Below, piece by piece: positions 36,555 to 47,962 of a stretch of 64,000 nucleotides of DNA; the first letter of the stretch is position 1; each line of letters starts with the position of its first letter. The DNA is from Heterobilharzia americana (Eukaryota > Platyhelminthes > Trematoda > Strigeidida > Schistosomatidae). The position numbers and the translations under genes were made by a program. The notes under the pieces were generated by a model that did no database searches, had not been told where the DNA came from, and saw only the letters and a list, made by a program, of their open reading frames with translations. The stretch covers positions 75,397,160 through 75,461,159 of the forward strand of contig OX104130.1 of the NCBI GenBank assembly GCA_944470555.2, read 5' to 3'.

Positions 36555-38631
36555 ATATATAATTTTTTCTTTCTTGCAACTTATGAGAGGAATACAATAG
36601 ATGAAAGTCAGAAGGAATAAAATATCTCAATAATTATCACTGAAGGGCTTATTGTGATTTAGAACCGGCTGGAAAATACCCAGTTGAAAGTGTTTATTTC
36701 CTGATGGAACTCCCAGTGTTTTCATGGATTATGTACAAGGTAAAGTAAGTGTCTATCCATTTGTCAGAAATGTTGTGGTGAAAGATGCGGTCAGTGTGAT
36801 TGGCTTAGATACTTTTAAGGTATCAGTCAACTACTTTATCAAACACAGATTGTGTTGAGCACATTTGATAAGAGCTTATCTTACGCAACAGAGAACTATT
36901 TTGGCCTTGTAATTTTTGAAATTCCGAAGACTATGGAGATATTTTTAGAATGTACGTTTTAAGTAGAAGTTGATCAGGATTCCCTCAGTCTGATATTCTA
37001 AAGCATAAGTCTAGAAAGTCAAGAAGGTGCTCATTTTTCTCCCAATTCATGGCTCCATTTTAACTTTAAGTACACTTGAAGTGGTATTTAGCTTAATTCT
37101 CCTAAGAACTGTTATCGTGTTTCATAATGCTTAGATCCCGGAGGTCGAAACAGTTCCCATGTCTGTATACCTGTTCTGAAATTAGTGTTTTGGTGAAAAC
37201 TGATGAAAATAAAAGGTAATGCAGTTATGAAATGTCTATCTTTAGAAAGAACCAAGCTTCATCTATGTACCTTGTGTAAAACACAGTATCCCTAGCTATT
37301 TATTTTGTTTACTTCATTATTAGTTCAGCGATAACTCCATCATAAATGGATCAGAAAACGATATTAGTCATCACACTATCACTATACCAACAGACCTTAT
37401 CCAAAAGTGATTATCTTGTACGTAGTTATAGACTGTTTCATTCCCCCAGAGACTGCACGTCAAGATGATTTGTGTGGAGTGGGAGAGAAAGTTGACTGCT
37501 GAAAGATAACAACTCTTATTCATATGTATTGATATCATCCTTTTATTTAACCTTTTTATGCTTGTAATAGGTCTTGAGGTCAATTTCATCGAGTAGCATA
37601 ATTTATTTGCTCATTATCATTAGCTAACTTGTTTATTTCTTTTATCTTATCATTGGTTCTAATTACTAAGACACTTTGTTGCTGTGGTAATGACTTTTTG
37701 TGAACTGTCTTTTCAATCAAATATATAAGTGAAGAATATTAGCATATCTTCATACCTTGATCTGAGCTTTTGTATTCCTTATTAAACTACATCAATCCCC
37801 GTTAGCTAACAGAATGAAGTATTTTATCAGATGATATGTAAGTGTTATGAGTTGTTAACAGTTGGAGAGAAACTGCATAAATAAAACAGTACCATGTTAT
37901 TCTGCTCTAATCCTTATTCTTTCTCTATTCAAGTTCATGAAGTGGAGTATGTGTATGAAGACAACATGGTTAATTTCTTTCTCACATTTATGTTTTGCAC
38001 GACTACATGCAAGTCTCCATATAAATGAAGTTTTCGACACTATTTATTCAACATATAAAAGATTATCTTTTAAAATCATTCATAATATTATGCATTTCCA
38101 AGTATTTTTACTGGAATCTATGGATAAATTTTGCTTGAAAACATCAAAACTGTCATCATCAAATAGTCTGGTAGTGCATGGTGATATTAGACAGTAATAA
38201 CCACTGAAATACTCCTATTAAAAAATCTACAAAATACAATTCAGTAACGAAATTTTCTTTACTGTGAATCATTTTCAGAACTTATACAGTCGTATTTATA
38301 CTTATAACATAAAACGTAACTATCAGTCACTCTGGAGTCAATACAAGTTCATTAAAAATTGCCAATAGAGTCAGTCACAATGTAAAAGTGGTTAGAAGAT
38401 CAACCCATAGTCATCAGAAAATTGCTTATAAAATCACAATAAATAAAATATCATGTGGAGATATTGACTAAGGTAAAACTATTATCAAAACTATAATTAT
38501 GCTTGTATAGCTTTTGAAAATGATTCGTTGAAAAGAAACATTTTCTTCACTGAATTGTCTTTTGCCAAACAATGTTATTTAAAATATCCCTTGGAAATAA
38601 TAATAAGCTTAAAGAATTAGGTGAAGTTATG
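36555..38631. other. AT-rich spacer, nothing identified
   Basis: A 111-aa plus frame at 37862-38197 has no domain I recognise. It is preceded by a pyrimidine-rich CTATTCAAG that could act as a splice acceptor, but this is too weak to call an exon. Confidence 0.4.
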
Positions 38632-38644
38632 AGAAACCTATTTT

Positions 38645-39849
38645 CATAGAACAGAGTATAGAATGGCAGTCAACGCTCTACCTCACCCCAACTTCATCGA
38701 CTTTGAGAAGGCCTTTGGCGGCGTCGACCGATAAGTAATTTGGAAAATGCTCCAACACTACGGAATACCACAAACCTTCATCAATCTCATTCAACAACTA
38801 TATGAAGACGCCACATGCTGGCCAAGTAATTCACAATGCAAAGCTCAGTGATGCGTTTGACGTGAAGACAGTAGTAAGTTAAGGCTGCCTACTATCACCC
38901 ATGATCTTCCTGATTGTGGTGGATTGGATCATGCAACGAATATTGAGAAGCGAGAAGAGGGGGATACTCTGGACCAGGGAAAAGATCCTAGCAGATTCGG
39001 ATTTCGCTGATGACTTGTGTCTGATGTCACACAAACTTGAAGATCTGCAGGCGAAAACTAACAAGCTGACGAAAGAGGTAGGGCAGCGAAGACTGGACCT
39101 CTTTTCAAGTGAACGTAGAGAAAACGGAGATAATGAAGATACTTAACCAACAACAACAAGCTTCAATCACCTTCAATAGGAGAAAGTTAAAGGAAGTAGG
39201 ATCTTTCACCTGTGCAGGCATGACAGCATTGTTTCAACTACAGTCAGCACAGGCACAGATAAGGCATCAAAGTCACAATCGGGAAAGCAAGACAATCGTT
39301 TATTAACCTGAAACAAGTGTGGAGATCTTCTACATTCAGCATAAAGAATAACATCCGAATTCTCAACACTAATAACGAGTCAGTGCTTTTATGTGACGGT
39401 TGAGAGACTTGGTGCGTTACGAAAAGCATTTCCAAAAATCTACACATATTCATCAACAACTGCCTACGCTGGCTCGTTACTGAAGATTAGATGAGAAGGT
39501 GAGAAAGAATATGCAACAACGAACTCCTGTCTGCCAACAATCCAACCAAGAAGCTGTCACTCAACAAATATGTGGTGGGAGGAAGTGGAGATGGATTGGG
39601 CATACACTGAGAAGACCATTCGGTGACATCACGTGCCAGTCCAGGCCGTAGAGTGGAACCCAAATGGGGAACGACGACTTGGGTATCCGAGGTGAAGATG
39701 ACATGGATGAGATCATGTGAGGAAGAAATGAGAGGTTGTGGGCAGTGTTGGAGCGAGGTTGAAAATATTGGAGGGAATTGAGTGGAATGGAGACGTGTTC
39801 CTGAAGCCCTACGTTCAATTAGGAACCCAAGGGATAAATATTAGTAATA
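38645..39849 (+). mobile_element. RTE LINE, 5'-truncated copy, subfamily B
   Basis: It starts at CATAGAACAGAGTATAGAAT, upstream of RT motif A, and ends in CCCAAGGGATAAATATTAG. The flanks AGAAACCTATTTT (38632-38644) and AGAAACCTGTTTA (39850-39862) match at 11 of 13 bases, a likely target-site duplication. Motif A reads DFEKAFGGVDR, followed by a stop. Frame 38901-39146 covers FADDLCLMSHKLEDL. It carries the diagnostic changes shared with the copies at 52787 and 60234. Confidence 0.85.
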
Positions 39850-39862
39850 AGAAACCTGTTTA

Positions 39863-41709
39863 ATGATTGTCTTTCACGAGATAACATCAACATAAAAATG
39901 TATGCTGAACTACGAACCACATTCGCTCATTATGTTTTTCGAGAAAATATCAAAACTTCTTAAATGAATTATATTCTAACCTCAGTGATGTTTTCCTACT
40001 GCTTGCTATATATAATTACTCAATCGGTGATTCTGTAACATTAAAAACAGTAACTACGTCCATTTATCGAAATACTTAATATATATACAAGGCCCAAAAA
40101 AATATAAATTCATGGCAAAGGAATATATCCAAACATTCGTCTAACTCCTTAGAGTTTGTAATAAAAACTTTTTAATTTTCACAATACCTACCACTCATCA
40201 CGTTTACCTAGTCGAATGGATTTACAGTAAATTCTTTTTATATCCACAGTTTCTAGTCAAAACAGGAAATGGATTTTGTGCAATTAAAAAAATGTGTAAA
40301 GATATAAACTTTTGAAATATATCTATAGTGTTGCTTTTCATCTATTCAACACTATTATATATGCGTTTTCCCCTATATAACTAAAATATTTTTCAAAGAA
40401 AATTTCCAGAAGTATTTATTCTGAATGTTTTTAACCATCATTCTTTATTCAATGTTCAATGGATACAATACTTAAGTTTTAATGGGAAACAGTTTTGTTC
40501 TTTTATTTCTTGATAACTCACCTACATAATGGCAATCAGATTTATATTTTTTTACCCTAAGTAACAACTACAGATTATATGAATAGGAACAGTAACATTT
40601 ACTAAATGAGATTCAATTGTACGAATGGTATATATTAAACAACAATTCATGATAACCCATAGAAAGGCTAAATTTTCCTGTGAAATGACCTAAACTGAAT
40701 CGAAAATGCCTCATAACAGTTGCCAGCCAATTTTTTTTCACTGAATACATCAAGCAGAATCAAGCGTCTTATTACTTAGGATTGTCATAGCTCACTGAGT
40801 ACAAGTACCATGTATCTTTTTTTATATAGAATTATGAAAATGAATTGGTTTTGTGGGATAGTTATGAGCAGAAAAATTTCGCATACTTTATATGGAAGGT
40901 AATATTATTATCAACAGAATGTGGCTGCCTTGTCAAGACCAACCAGAGTAAACATAACACGCCTGAGTTCTGTTACATGTATGTCATTATATTTTATGAT
41001 TCACAGGCGATTGCACAAAACCCTATAGCTTTCAATAGTTCTTCCTGATAAAAACGTTTACTGTTACAAAACTGTGTAAAACCAGTATGTAGTCAAGGGA
41101 TCATAAAAGGTTAGTAATCTCTACCCTTCAGATTTTATCATAAAAATTTCATTGGATCTCAGTATTCACTACTTTTATTAACCGTTACATACAATTTGTG
41201 AAATTAAGCAATGAACTTTTCTTGTTTTTGTTACTTACATCACCAATGGCGTCAATAACATAGGTGACATTTTTACAAGCAACATATTGCTTGTCTGTGT
41301 ACAAACATTTTTTTCGAAATAGAATGACTAAGGTTATATGATATGACGTAGCTTGGAGTAAATATGTATCATTTGGTACTGTAAAATATGTATAGAGCTA
41401 TCACCACTTAATAGTGGCAATATTTCAAAAATCCTGAATGTCAACAATACAGTTGTTAAAAACTTGCAGTTCAAAAAGGGTGTAAAAATCCCATTTCGTT
41501 TCCATTTATTGTACCTTCTGCTAAAACCTTAGGGAGATTTTAATTTGTATGCTAAATGAAAACAGCTCTCATACAGCAAATAATAATATATCGTACTTTT
41601 CATGAGATAAAATGTATAGATAAGTAATAGAAAAATATGATACACTCTGAAATTTCAAAAGTTCACTAAATCAGTATATGATACTGTGAAATATGTGACT
41701 CAGACTTAC
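39863..41709. other. AT-rich spacer, nothing identified
   Basis: This stretch has very high A+T, short frames and no motif. It would be the intron downstream of the candidate exon at 41710-41841 (minus strand) if that exon is real. Confidence 0.45.
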
Positions 41710-41841
41710 GGTACCCAGTAAAGTCCTACTGACTGTTCTGAGGACCATTTTCTCAAAGGTTACGGTTACTTTAACTTCTTCGCCGTTAATAGGATCATCT
41801 GTGTTAGTCTCGGTGTAACAAACCCATATTCTTGATACTGC
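41710..41841 (-). CDS. Candidate internal coding exon of a host gene, function unknown
   Basis: On the minus strand a pyrimidine-rich ...TTTAATCATCAG acceptor precedes, and a consensus GTAAGT donor follows, an open segment of exactly 132 nt (44 codons, symmetric phase 0). The peptide includes RIWVCYTETNTDDP, INGEEVKVTVTFEKM and TVSRTLLGT. This composition is balanced and unlike the Asn/Ile/Tyr-rich chance frames around it. I recognise no domain; the alternating pattern VKVTVTF suggests a beta strand. No partner exon could be placed in the window, so it may belong to a gene with long introns, or be an old repeat fragment. Confidence 0.45.
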
Positions 41842-42768
41842 CTGATGATTAAAGGTGAATTGAGAACGCATACACTTTCTAAGCAACCAATCACGTTAGA
41901 CTCAGACGATTTAAGGATGTTATAAATGTCTGTATACAACCAGTTGTTTCATCTCCATATGAAGCTGTTATGTATCGGTTTTGATGTTTATGGTGACACT
42001 GAAACGTTTGCTAAATGGAACCTCACTTCAAAGAATAACTTACTCTGAACATCTCAATTGGTTCTACAAATATTCATCACAATAGTAATCCATACTGGTA
42101 GTTATGAGTATCTTAGAACAACAGCACTATTATCAGTGACAAGATAGCAATATTTGTCACTACAATAATGCAAGTTGAATGCATTCCAGTAAAGATATAT
42201 CATTCCAGAAGGAAGTCTATTTCAAACTGATGATTTTACTATCTTTATTTGTAATAATCTCAGGAATCTGAATATTTAACTGACAGACAATTATTCTAAG
42301 ATTATCAACATTCTAATAATGATCTATTTGAAATTTCAATTAAGCATGCTGTGCAATGAAATTGGATGTGATTCTTTATCTACAGAATCATACAACTTGT
42401 AAGATGTACGTAGATTGTGATCTGTAGTAATTTTATTGCTTACAGACATTCTGATTCTGTACTCATCTATATATATATAACTTAAGAGGTATTCAAGAAT
42501 GCTGTTTAATTGGCAGTTTAAAATGTCTTATTAAACCTAGAACTAAATACCATAATAGTCATATTTATTGCAATAATATTAATAAGAAAGTGAGCTTATT
42601 CCAATTCTTTTTCAAGGTAAAGGAACGATCAAGTTATTTCAATGATTTTATCTTTATGCTTGAATCTAAGCCAATACTTCTAGAAAAAAATCTCTTCTTC
42701 ATTAACAGGTGAAAAGAATTTGAAGAAAGAAATAAGGTTCTTAATCAAAGTGATAATAAGGATGAAGT
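41842..42768. other. AT-rich spacer, nothing identified
   Basis: I see nothing in it. Confidence 0.45.
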
Positions 42769-42780
42769 TATTTATGATGA

Positions 42781-43590
42781 CTTGTGCCTAATGTCACATA
42801 AACTTGAAGATCTGCAGGCAAAAGCTAACAAGTTGATAGAAGAGGCATCGAAGACGGGACTTCAAGTGAATATAGAGAAGACAGAAGTGATGAAGATACC
42901 ACACCAACAACAACAAACTCGAATCACCGTCAACGGGAGAAACTTAAAGGAAGTAACCTCCTTCACCTATCTAGGAAGCACTGTTTCAAATACAGGCGGG
43001 ACGGACGAGGACGTCAAAGTCAGAATCAGAAAAGCAAGACAGGCGTTCATTAGCCTGAAACCAGTGTGGAGATCTTCTGCACTCCACTCAGCATGCGGAA
43101 CAAGATCCGGATTTTCAACACCAACGTCAAGTCAGTGCTCCTGTATGGCTCAGAGACTTGGCGCGTCACGAAAGGGATTTCCAATAAACTACAGACATCC
43201 ATCAACAACTGCCTACACTGGCTCGCTACTGAAGATCAGATGGATTGCCAGAAAGAATAAGCAACAAGCAGCTCTGGGAACGAACCAACCAAGAACCTAT
43301 CACTCAACAAATATGCAGGAAGAAGTGGAGATGGATTGGCCATGTACTGAGAAGGCCGACTGGGGACATCAAGCGTCAGGCCAGTTGCTCGAGTGGAATC
43401 CCCATGGGAAGCGACGAGTTGGACGTCCAAGGGTGACATGGAGGAGATCGTGTGAGGAGGAAATGAGAGGTTGTGGGCTGTGGTGGAACCAGGTTCAAAA
43501 GATCTCAGAGAACAGAGGTCACTGGAGGTGTCCTACTGAAGCCCTATGTTCCACTAGGAACCCAAGGGACTAATAATAATAATAATAAAA
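42781..43590 (+). mobile_element. RTE LINE, 5'-truncated copy with 12-bp target-site duplication
   Basis: TATTTATGATGA flanks the copy at 42769-42780 and 43591-43602. The insert begins CTTGTGCCTAATGTCACATA, just after the two catalytic Asp codons of RT motif C, and ends with a TAA tail of about five units. It is close to the full-length copy at 26813-30034 and looks recent. Confidence 0.93.
42782..43573 (+). pseudogene. RTE C-terminal fragment, 263-codon open frame with compensating shifts
   Basis: The frame is open to the tail TAA (43571-43573), but its middle is out of register. A 5-bp duplication near 43080 (CACTCCACTC) and an extra insertion near 43384 shift the frame out and back. Residues between WRSSALHS and LEWNPHGKRR are therefore not homologous to the family, while the true frame continues as 43066-43260 and 43245-43436. 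The flanks are good: EKTEVMKIPHQ, FTYLGSTVSNTGG, then GRPRVTWRRSCEEE and CSTRNPRD. The open frame should not be taken as a functional protein. Confidence 0.85.
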
Positions 43591-43602
43591 TATTTATGAT
43601 GA

Positions 43603-45029
43603 AGTTGATGAAATAAGAGGAAGGGTGTAAAAGGATGCGAAATCAGATATTGTACATCATTTCAACATTGTACAAAACTCTATTTGTTATATATATATAT
43701 CGTTTTTTATGTGAGTAAAGAATAACTGGGATTTTTGTATAACAGATAACATGGACTGGTACTCCAATTATCCACCTTCTCATACATGATTGGATAGGTC
43801 AAATATGAAGTAGATATTCAAAATTTCAGTAACTGCGATGGTTCATGGTATTTTTGAAAACAATTTAAGATATTTTATACAGTATTTTGTGAGATCATTC
43901 CTTTTTATGCTAGATAAGCTTTCTTGCTTGCTACCTTCATAATCTGATGTCAGCGATAAATCAGAGAGATCAATAGACAAGCTTAGAACTTGGCACTACG
44001 ATTCACTACACATCCCAGCAGTAAAAAAACAATAAGCGAATAGAGAAGAAAATGAGCTATCTCAACTGGAGTCTACAACTATTGACATCTAATATACAGA
44101 GTACCACAAACTCTCACCATATAACTTCATACACTGCGAAGCTCAATAGTCATAGATTTTTATGGGTTATTACAGTATTTTCGTTTAGACAGTCTCACAT
44201 TTTTACATCCTACTAATAGTTTGGTTAATATTGTAATTTAGGGTAATTAGTTTCTCGATATGCATAAAGTAGAGGGGTACATTAGTTTTATGGTACTAAC
44301 AAACAAACTCACACATCCATGACAATGCAAAACTGTAAGACAATACAAAATTGAATCTTTTTCCTCTTGGTTTTAAAAATGCTAACTGTACACCTCATAC
44401 ACACATTTCTGTAAACCCTTCTTATTCACATTATTCACTTCTGATTAGCAAGTAATGTTTTGAATGACTCAAAATCAACGTAATTTTTGAATAACCTTCA
44501 CTCTGAAAGATATTGTTACTTTATGCATAGAGAATCAAAATGTTTATATGTTAAGCTTTCGTGACTATATTCGTATTGTTTTTATAATATTAAAATTTAT
44601 TGCCTTTTAATCAGAAATGAAATCAGTCTTAACTAATATATAAAAAGGAGAAGGATTTCTGTATTGGAAGACGTCATAATGATTACTGTCTCTCTTACAA
44701 ATAGATTTGTTAGCTATACACCTTACTAATTCTCATTAAATTAGCTGAAAATTTCAGTTATTCGTATAAAATGCATTTCTTATATTCTTTTACAGACTTT
44801 TGAACTTTTCTTTAGTTATACAAACCACTTGTAAATCTCTATAAATTAGAAATCACTGAAAACTGCAAGTGGAATGATATGTGTTACACAACCATCGAAG
44901 TAGCATGATATACAGTCATAATGTGAAAATGTATGTGAACAGTAATTTCTATTCCTTTAAACTAACAGTTCACAAAACATTTTCAACAGTCATTGGTTGT
45001 TAAATAACTAAGTCATGTATAGGAAACGA
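43603..45029. other. AT-rich spacer, nothing identified
   Basis: I see no repeat family or coding signal. Confidence 0.45.
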
Positions 45030-46560
45030 ATAGTTTAGGCGTACAGACGAAGGCTATGGTGATAGAATACCTGAATGCTTCCTATGTCCTCCAACCTTAA
45101 TGGCCGTGTTTTAAAACCCTATGATCGGACAGAGCTAACTTTAACGCAGTTAATACGGATACACATTCGGATATCATGGAGTAGCTACCAGGGCTACTCT
45201 GACTTCTCATGCAAGTAGTGGTCAACACGATCCGCTTTTTCTCTGCCTATTGTTGGATAAGACACAGCAGAAGACACATCCCGGAGCAAAAATTGGGATT
45301 TAAGGGGCAAGAAGCTCATCTCTTACATTTTCAACATGTTCATAAGACTGTCAGCGTTTTGCCAGTGTCTTTAGCATACAAAACTATCTCATCTTCCTAC
45401 TCTAGGTCTACTATGAGTTCTCTTGTAACAGGACTAATCCCTGTGAGGTCAGACAACAAGAGGGTGACCTTCAGAAGTACATCTATGATAAACTTGAATA
45501 AAATGGGGAGAGTAAACATCACTGACGAACACCACTTGACATACAAAACTCTCATGATTACCCACCATTGGCTGCTACACTCGCATAGGTGTTTGATTAC
45601 AGAGCCATTAACAGAATGAAGTCTTTACTTGGTATAGTTTTCAGTGGGGAACACTGACATGGGACTTTTCGGTCTAAAGAGTCGAATGCTACTTTCAGGT
45701 TATGAAATACAGTCAGTGTCGGGCCTTGGTAAATATGTCCTCCTTCCGCATATGGGCAGAAGGTGAATATCTGATAAATGCAAACTCCATCAAGTCTGAA
45801 GCTTACCTGATTCTTTACCGATTGCTGGTATCCAGCTGCACTTAAGAGTCTAACAATCATAGAACGTAAACGTATAGGCATAATATTTATCAGCTTGATT
45901 CTCCTGGGATTATCGCAAGAGCGCTTCTCACTTTTCTTTCAGACTGGAATAATCAGTGATTGAAATAAGTCAGAGGGGATCAGATCTAACTCCCACGCAT
46001 TAGTTATCACTTCATTTAACTGGATTGATCATCTTTCACGACCGTCTCAAAATCCATTTGGAAACAGTTTTATCTAGCCCTACTGCTCTTCCTTGTTCCA
46101 GGTTAATAACAGCCTTCTCAAGTTCTCCAGGTATTGGGGGTCCTATCTCTATGTTCTACTAATGCTCCAATCGGATATTGGGCAGCAAAAGGGTAGTTGA
46201 AGGCTAGTTGAACGGTTCCTTGAAATGTTCCGCTCACCGTTCCAGTTATCTCCTTTCGGAGCGCACTCTTAGCCTTAGTACAGAACACCATACATGCCCC
46301 TGCGAGACTGCGAGAACTAATCATTGTGTCCGCATAAACCCGAAGAGGAAATTATGTACTATCATGCTGACCAGTTGAGGTTATGTGAATAACCGCACCC
46401 GCGTCCTGTATGTGCGTCTCACCAACTCAGTCCACATTCGTGGCCAGAGATATCAAAGTTTTTGCTAGCAAAGTATATTGGCTGACTAGAGAGAAGCTGT
46501 GGACATTGAAGCTTCCATGTGGATTTCGAAGTGCGGTTTTGGGAAACCGGAGCTGCTGTT
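45030..46560 (-). pseudogene. Second LINE family relic (endonuclease and RT pieces)
   Basis: Minus-strand reading gives, in order: ALRNPHGSFNVHSFSL and GETHIQDAGAVIHITS (APE endonuclease start, compare the typical VSETRIQD), VYADTMISSRSLAGA, an apparent deletion, EKAVINLEQGRAVGLDK (RT start, RGRAAGPDG in relatives), WELDLIPSDLFQSLIIPV, SCDNPRRIKLINI, FHNLKVAFDSLDRKV (motif A, Asp lost), FKFIIDVLL, IVDLE-EDEIVL (motif C remnant) and PLRLEDI...VFYHH at the C-terminus. It is a separate family from the RTE copies and much older: most motifs carry changes and no frame exceeds 94 codons. The 136-codon plus-strand frame at 45209-45619 is only its antisense. Confidence 0.7.
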
Positions 46561-47633
46561 CTGTGAACTCAGATTTTTGTTAAGTGTTGGACAGCTAGAA
46601 GAAATCGAAGACGATTTTATAATATTATCCGGCAGGTGTGAGGAAGTTTTAGAAAGTAAGGACATGTTACATTGATGGCGATTTGAAGGAAGTTGAGTAC
46701 TGACAGAATTGTGAGGGTGATTGAAAATTTCCAACTACTAACACCATGGAAGGTCAGTCCTTCTTGAGCCACCTGATAACGAAGGACCAGTGATTGAACT
46801 CATTGATTGAGAGATATCCGCGTAATACCGGTCACACAGGGCCTCTTCAAAAATTTGAGATTTCAGCTTGCTTATTTTCAACTTCGACTAAGAACCGATA
46901 AAGCAGCCACTACTATACCTTGATGTATAGGGGAGAATGCTACTTTTCGGGTTAATCTCTTTTGACCTCCATTTCATGTAAGAAAGGTAGTATCAGCGTG
47001 GCGCTGCTAGTCATGAGCAAGAATGACCTCATTGCTGTTACTCCCTTGTCCAGACAACCGTTTGACTTTCACCTCTGACCTCCATCATAGCTTAGTAATC
47101 TTCACTAAAGCTTTACGTTTTTCTCATCTTACCATTATCTAAAAAACCTTTCTTGTATAGTAAGATCCCATGGGAACAAGCACACCATTGGCAGAACTTA
47201 TTTCATTATTCTGATATCTAACCCAACCACCAAGTCAAAGTAGTAGATATCGGTCGGATTAGCATTGTTAAAGAGAATTATGAATGTAAAGAGAAGTCAG
47301 AATTTTTAGGATAGGAGGATGTGAGAATTCGTATTGTGCTAGTGAGCAGGTGAAAGAAAACATTTTAGGAACAAAATTTTGTCACTAGTCAGATCGTTTG
47401 CAATTAGAGTGGCTGTAAAATTTGTATGCAGAGTTCAGGCTGTAAAATATGAATTTCGGTTGCTAATAAAAGTCGAACAATTCGATCCAACAAACGACGG
47501 AGAATAACAAGTATGCCAATAAATAATAAAAATATGAATTGTCGTGGCTACCTCAGTTTGAAGTTCCGGCTGTACACCGTTTACGAGACCTGCAAACTCT
47601 GTAGGTAACAATGACGTTACTATCTGCCTTTAA
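46561..47633. other. Spacer; one box shared with the SINEs
   Basis: The minus-strand 82-codon frame 46486-46734 may be the 5' extension of the LINE relic. The segment at 47478-47530 (CAATTCGATCCAACAAACGA then GGAGAATAACAAGTAT) closely matches 58899-58945 and resembles the upstream box of the hammerhead SINE. Confidence 0.4.
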
Positions 47634-47962
47634 CCTAGCCTAGGTAACTAGTTCACTAGTTACTAGCCCGTCCTAAGTTCGGATAAAGAGGGAAGGTTGG
47701 GCATACGGCTAGCAACCCTACCCGTAAAACAAATCTAACTGCTAAACAAACTTCAGTGCGCAAAGGAAATATAAAAAATGAAATTAAACTTATTCCTCTC
47801 TGGAATCGGAGAGGTGAGATGACGCCGGTTTTGTGAAAGCCTTCGGGAAGCCAACCGGCCGATGTGAAAGCGAAAGTAAACATGGGGACATGGAATGTCC
47901 GATCAATGTTTGAACCTAGCAAGGCTACCCAGATTTCAAGGGACAAATAAATAAAAATATAT
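47634..47962 (+). mobile_element. Internally deleted RTE derivative: 5' end fused to 3' end
   Basis: The first ~305 bp match the 5' end of the full-length RTE copies (CCTAGCCTAGGTAACTAG, the ACTAG repeats, leader, and coding through GTGAAAGCCTTCGGGAAGCC and AACATGGGGACATGGAATGT). At about 47935 the sequence jumps from CCCAGATTTC straight to CAAGGGACAAATAAATAAA, the last bases and tail of the element. About 2.9 kb is missing. CAA is present on both sides of the junction in the parent. The product keeps both termini but no RT, so it is a potential non-autonomous unit mobilised in trans. No clear target-site duplication was found. Confidence 0.85.

Noticed and set aside
45209..45619. 136-codon plus-strand frame
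   Set aside because: Lies antisense to the second LINE relic, whose motifs read on the minus strand.
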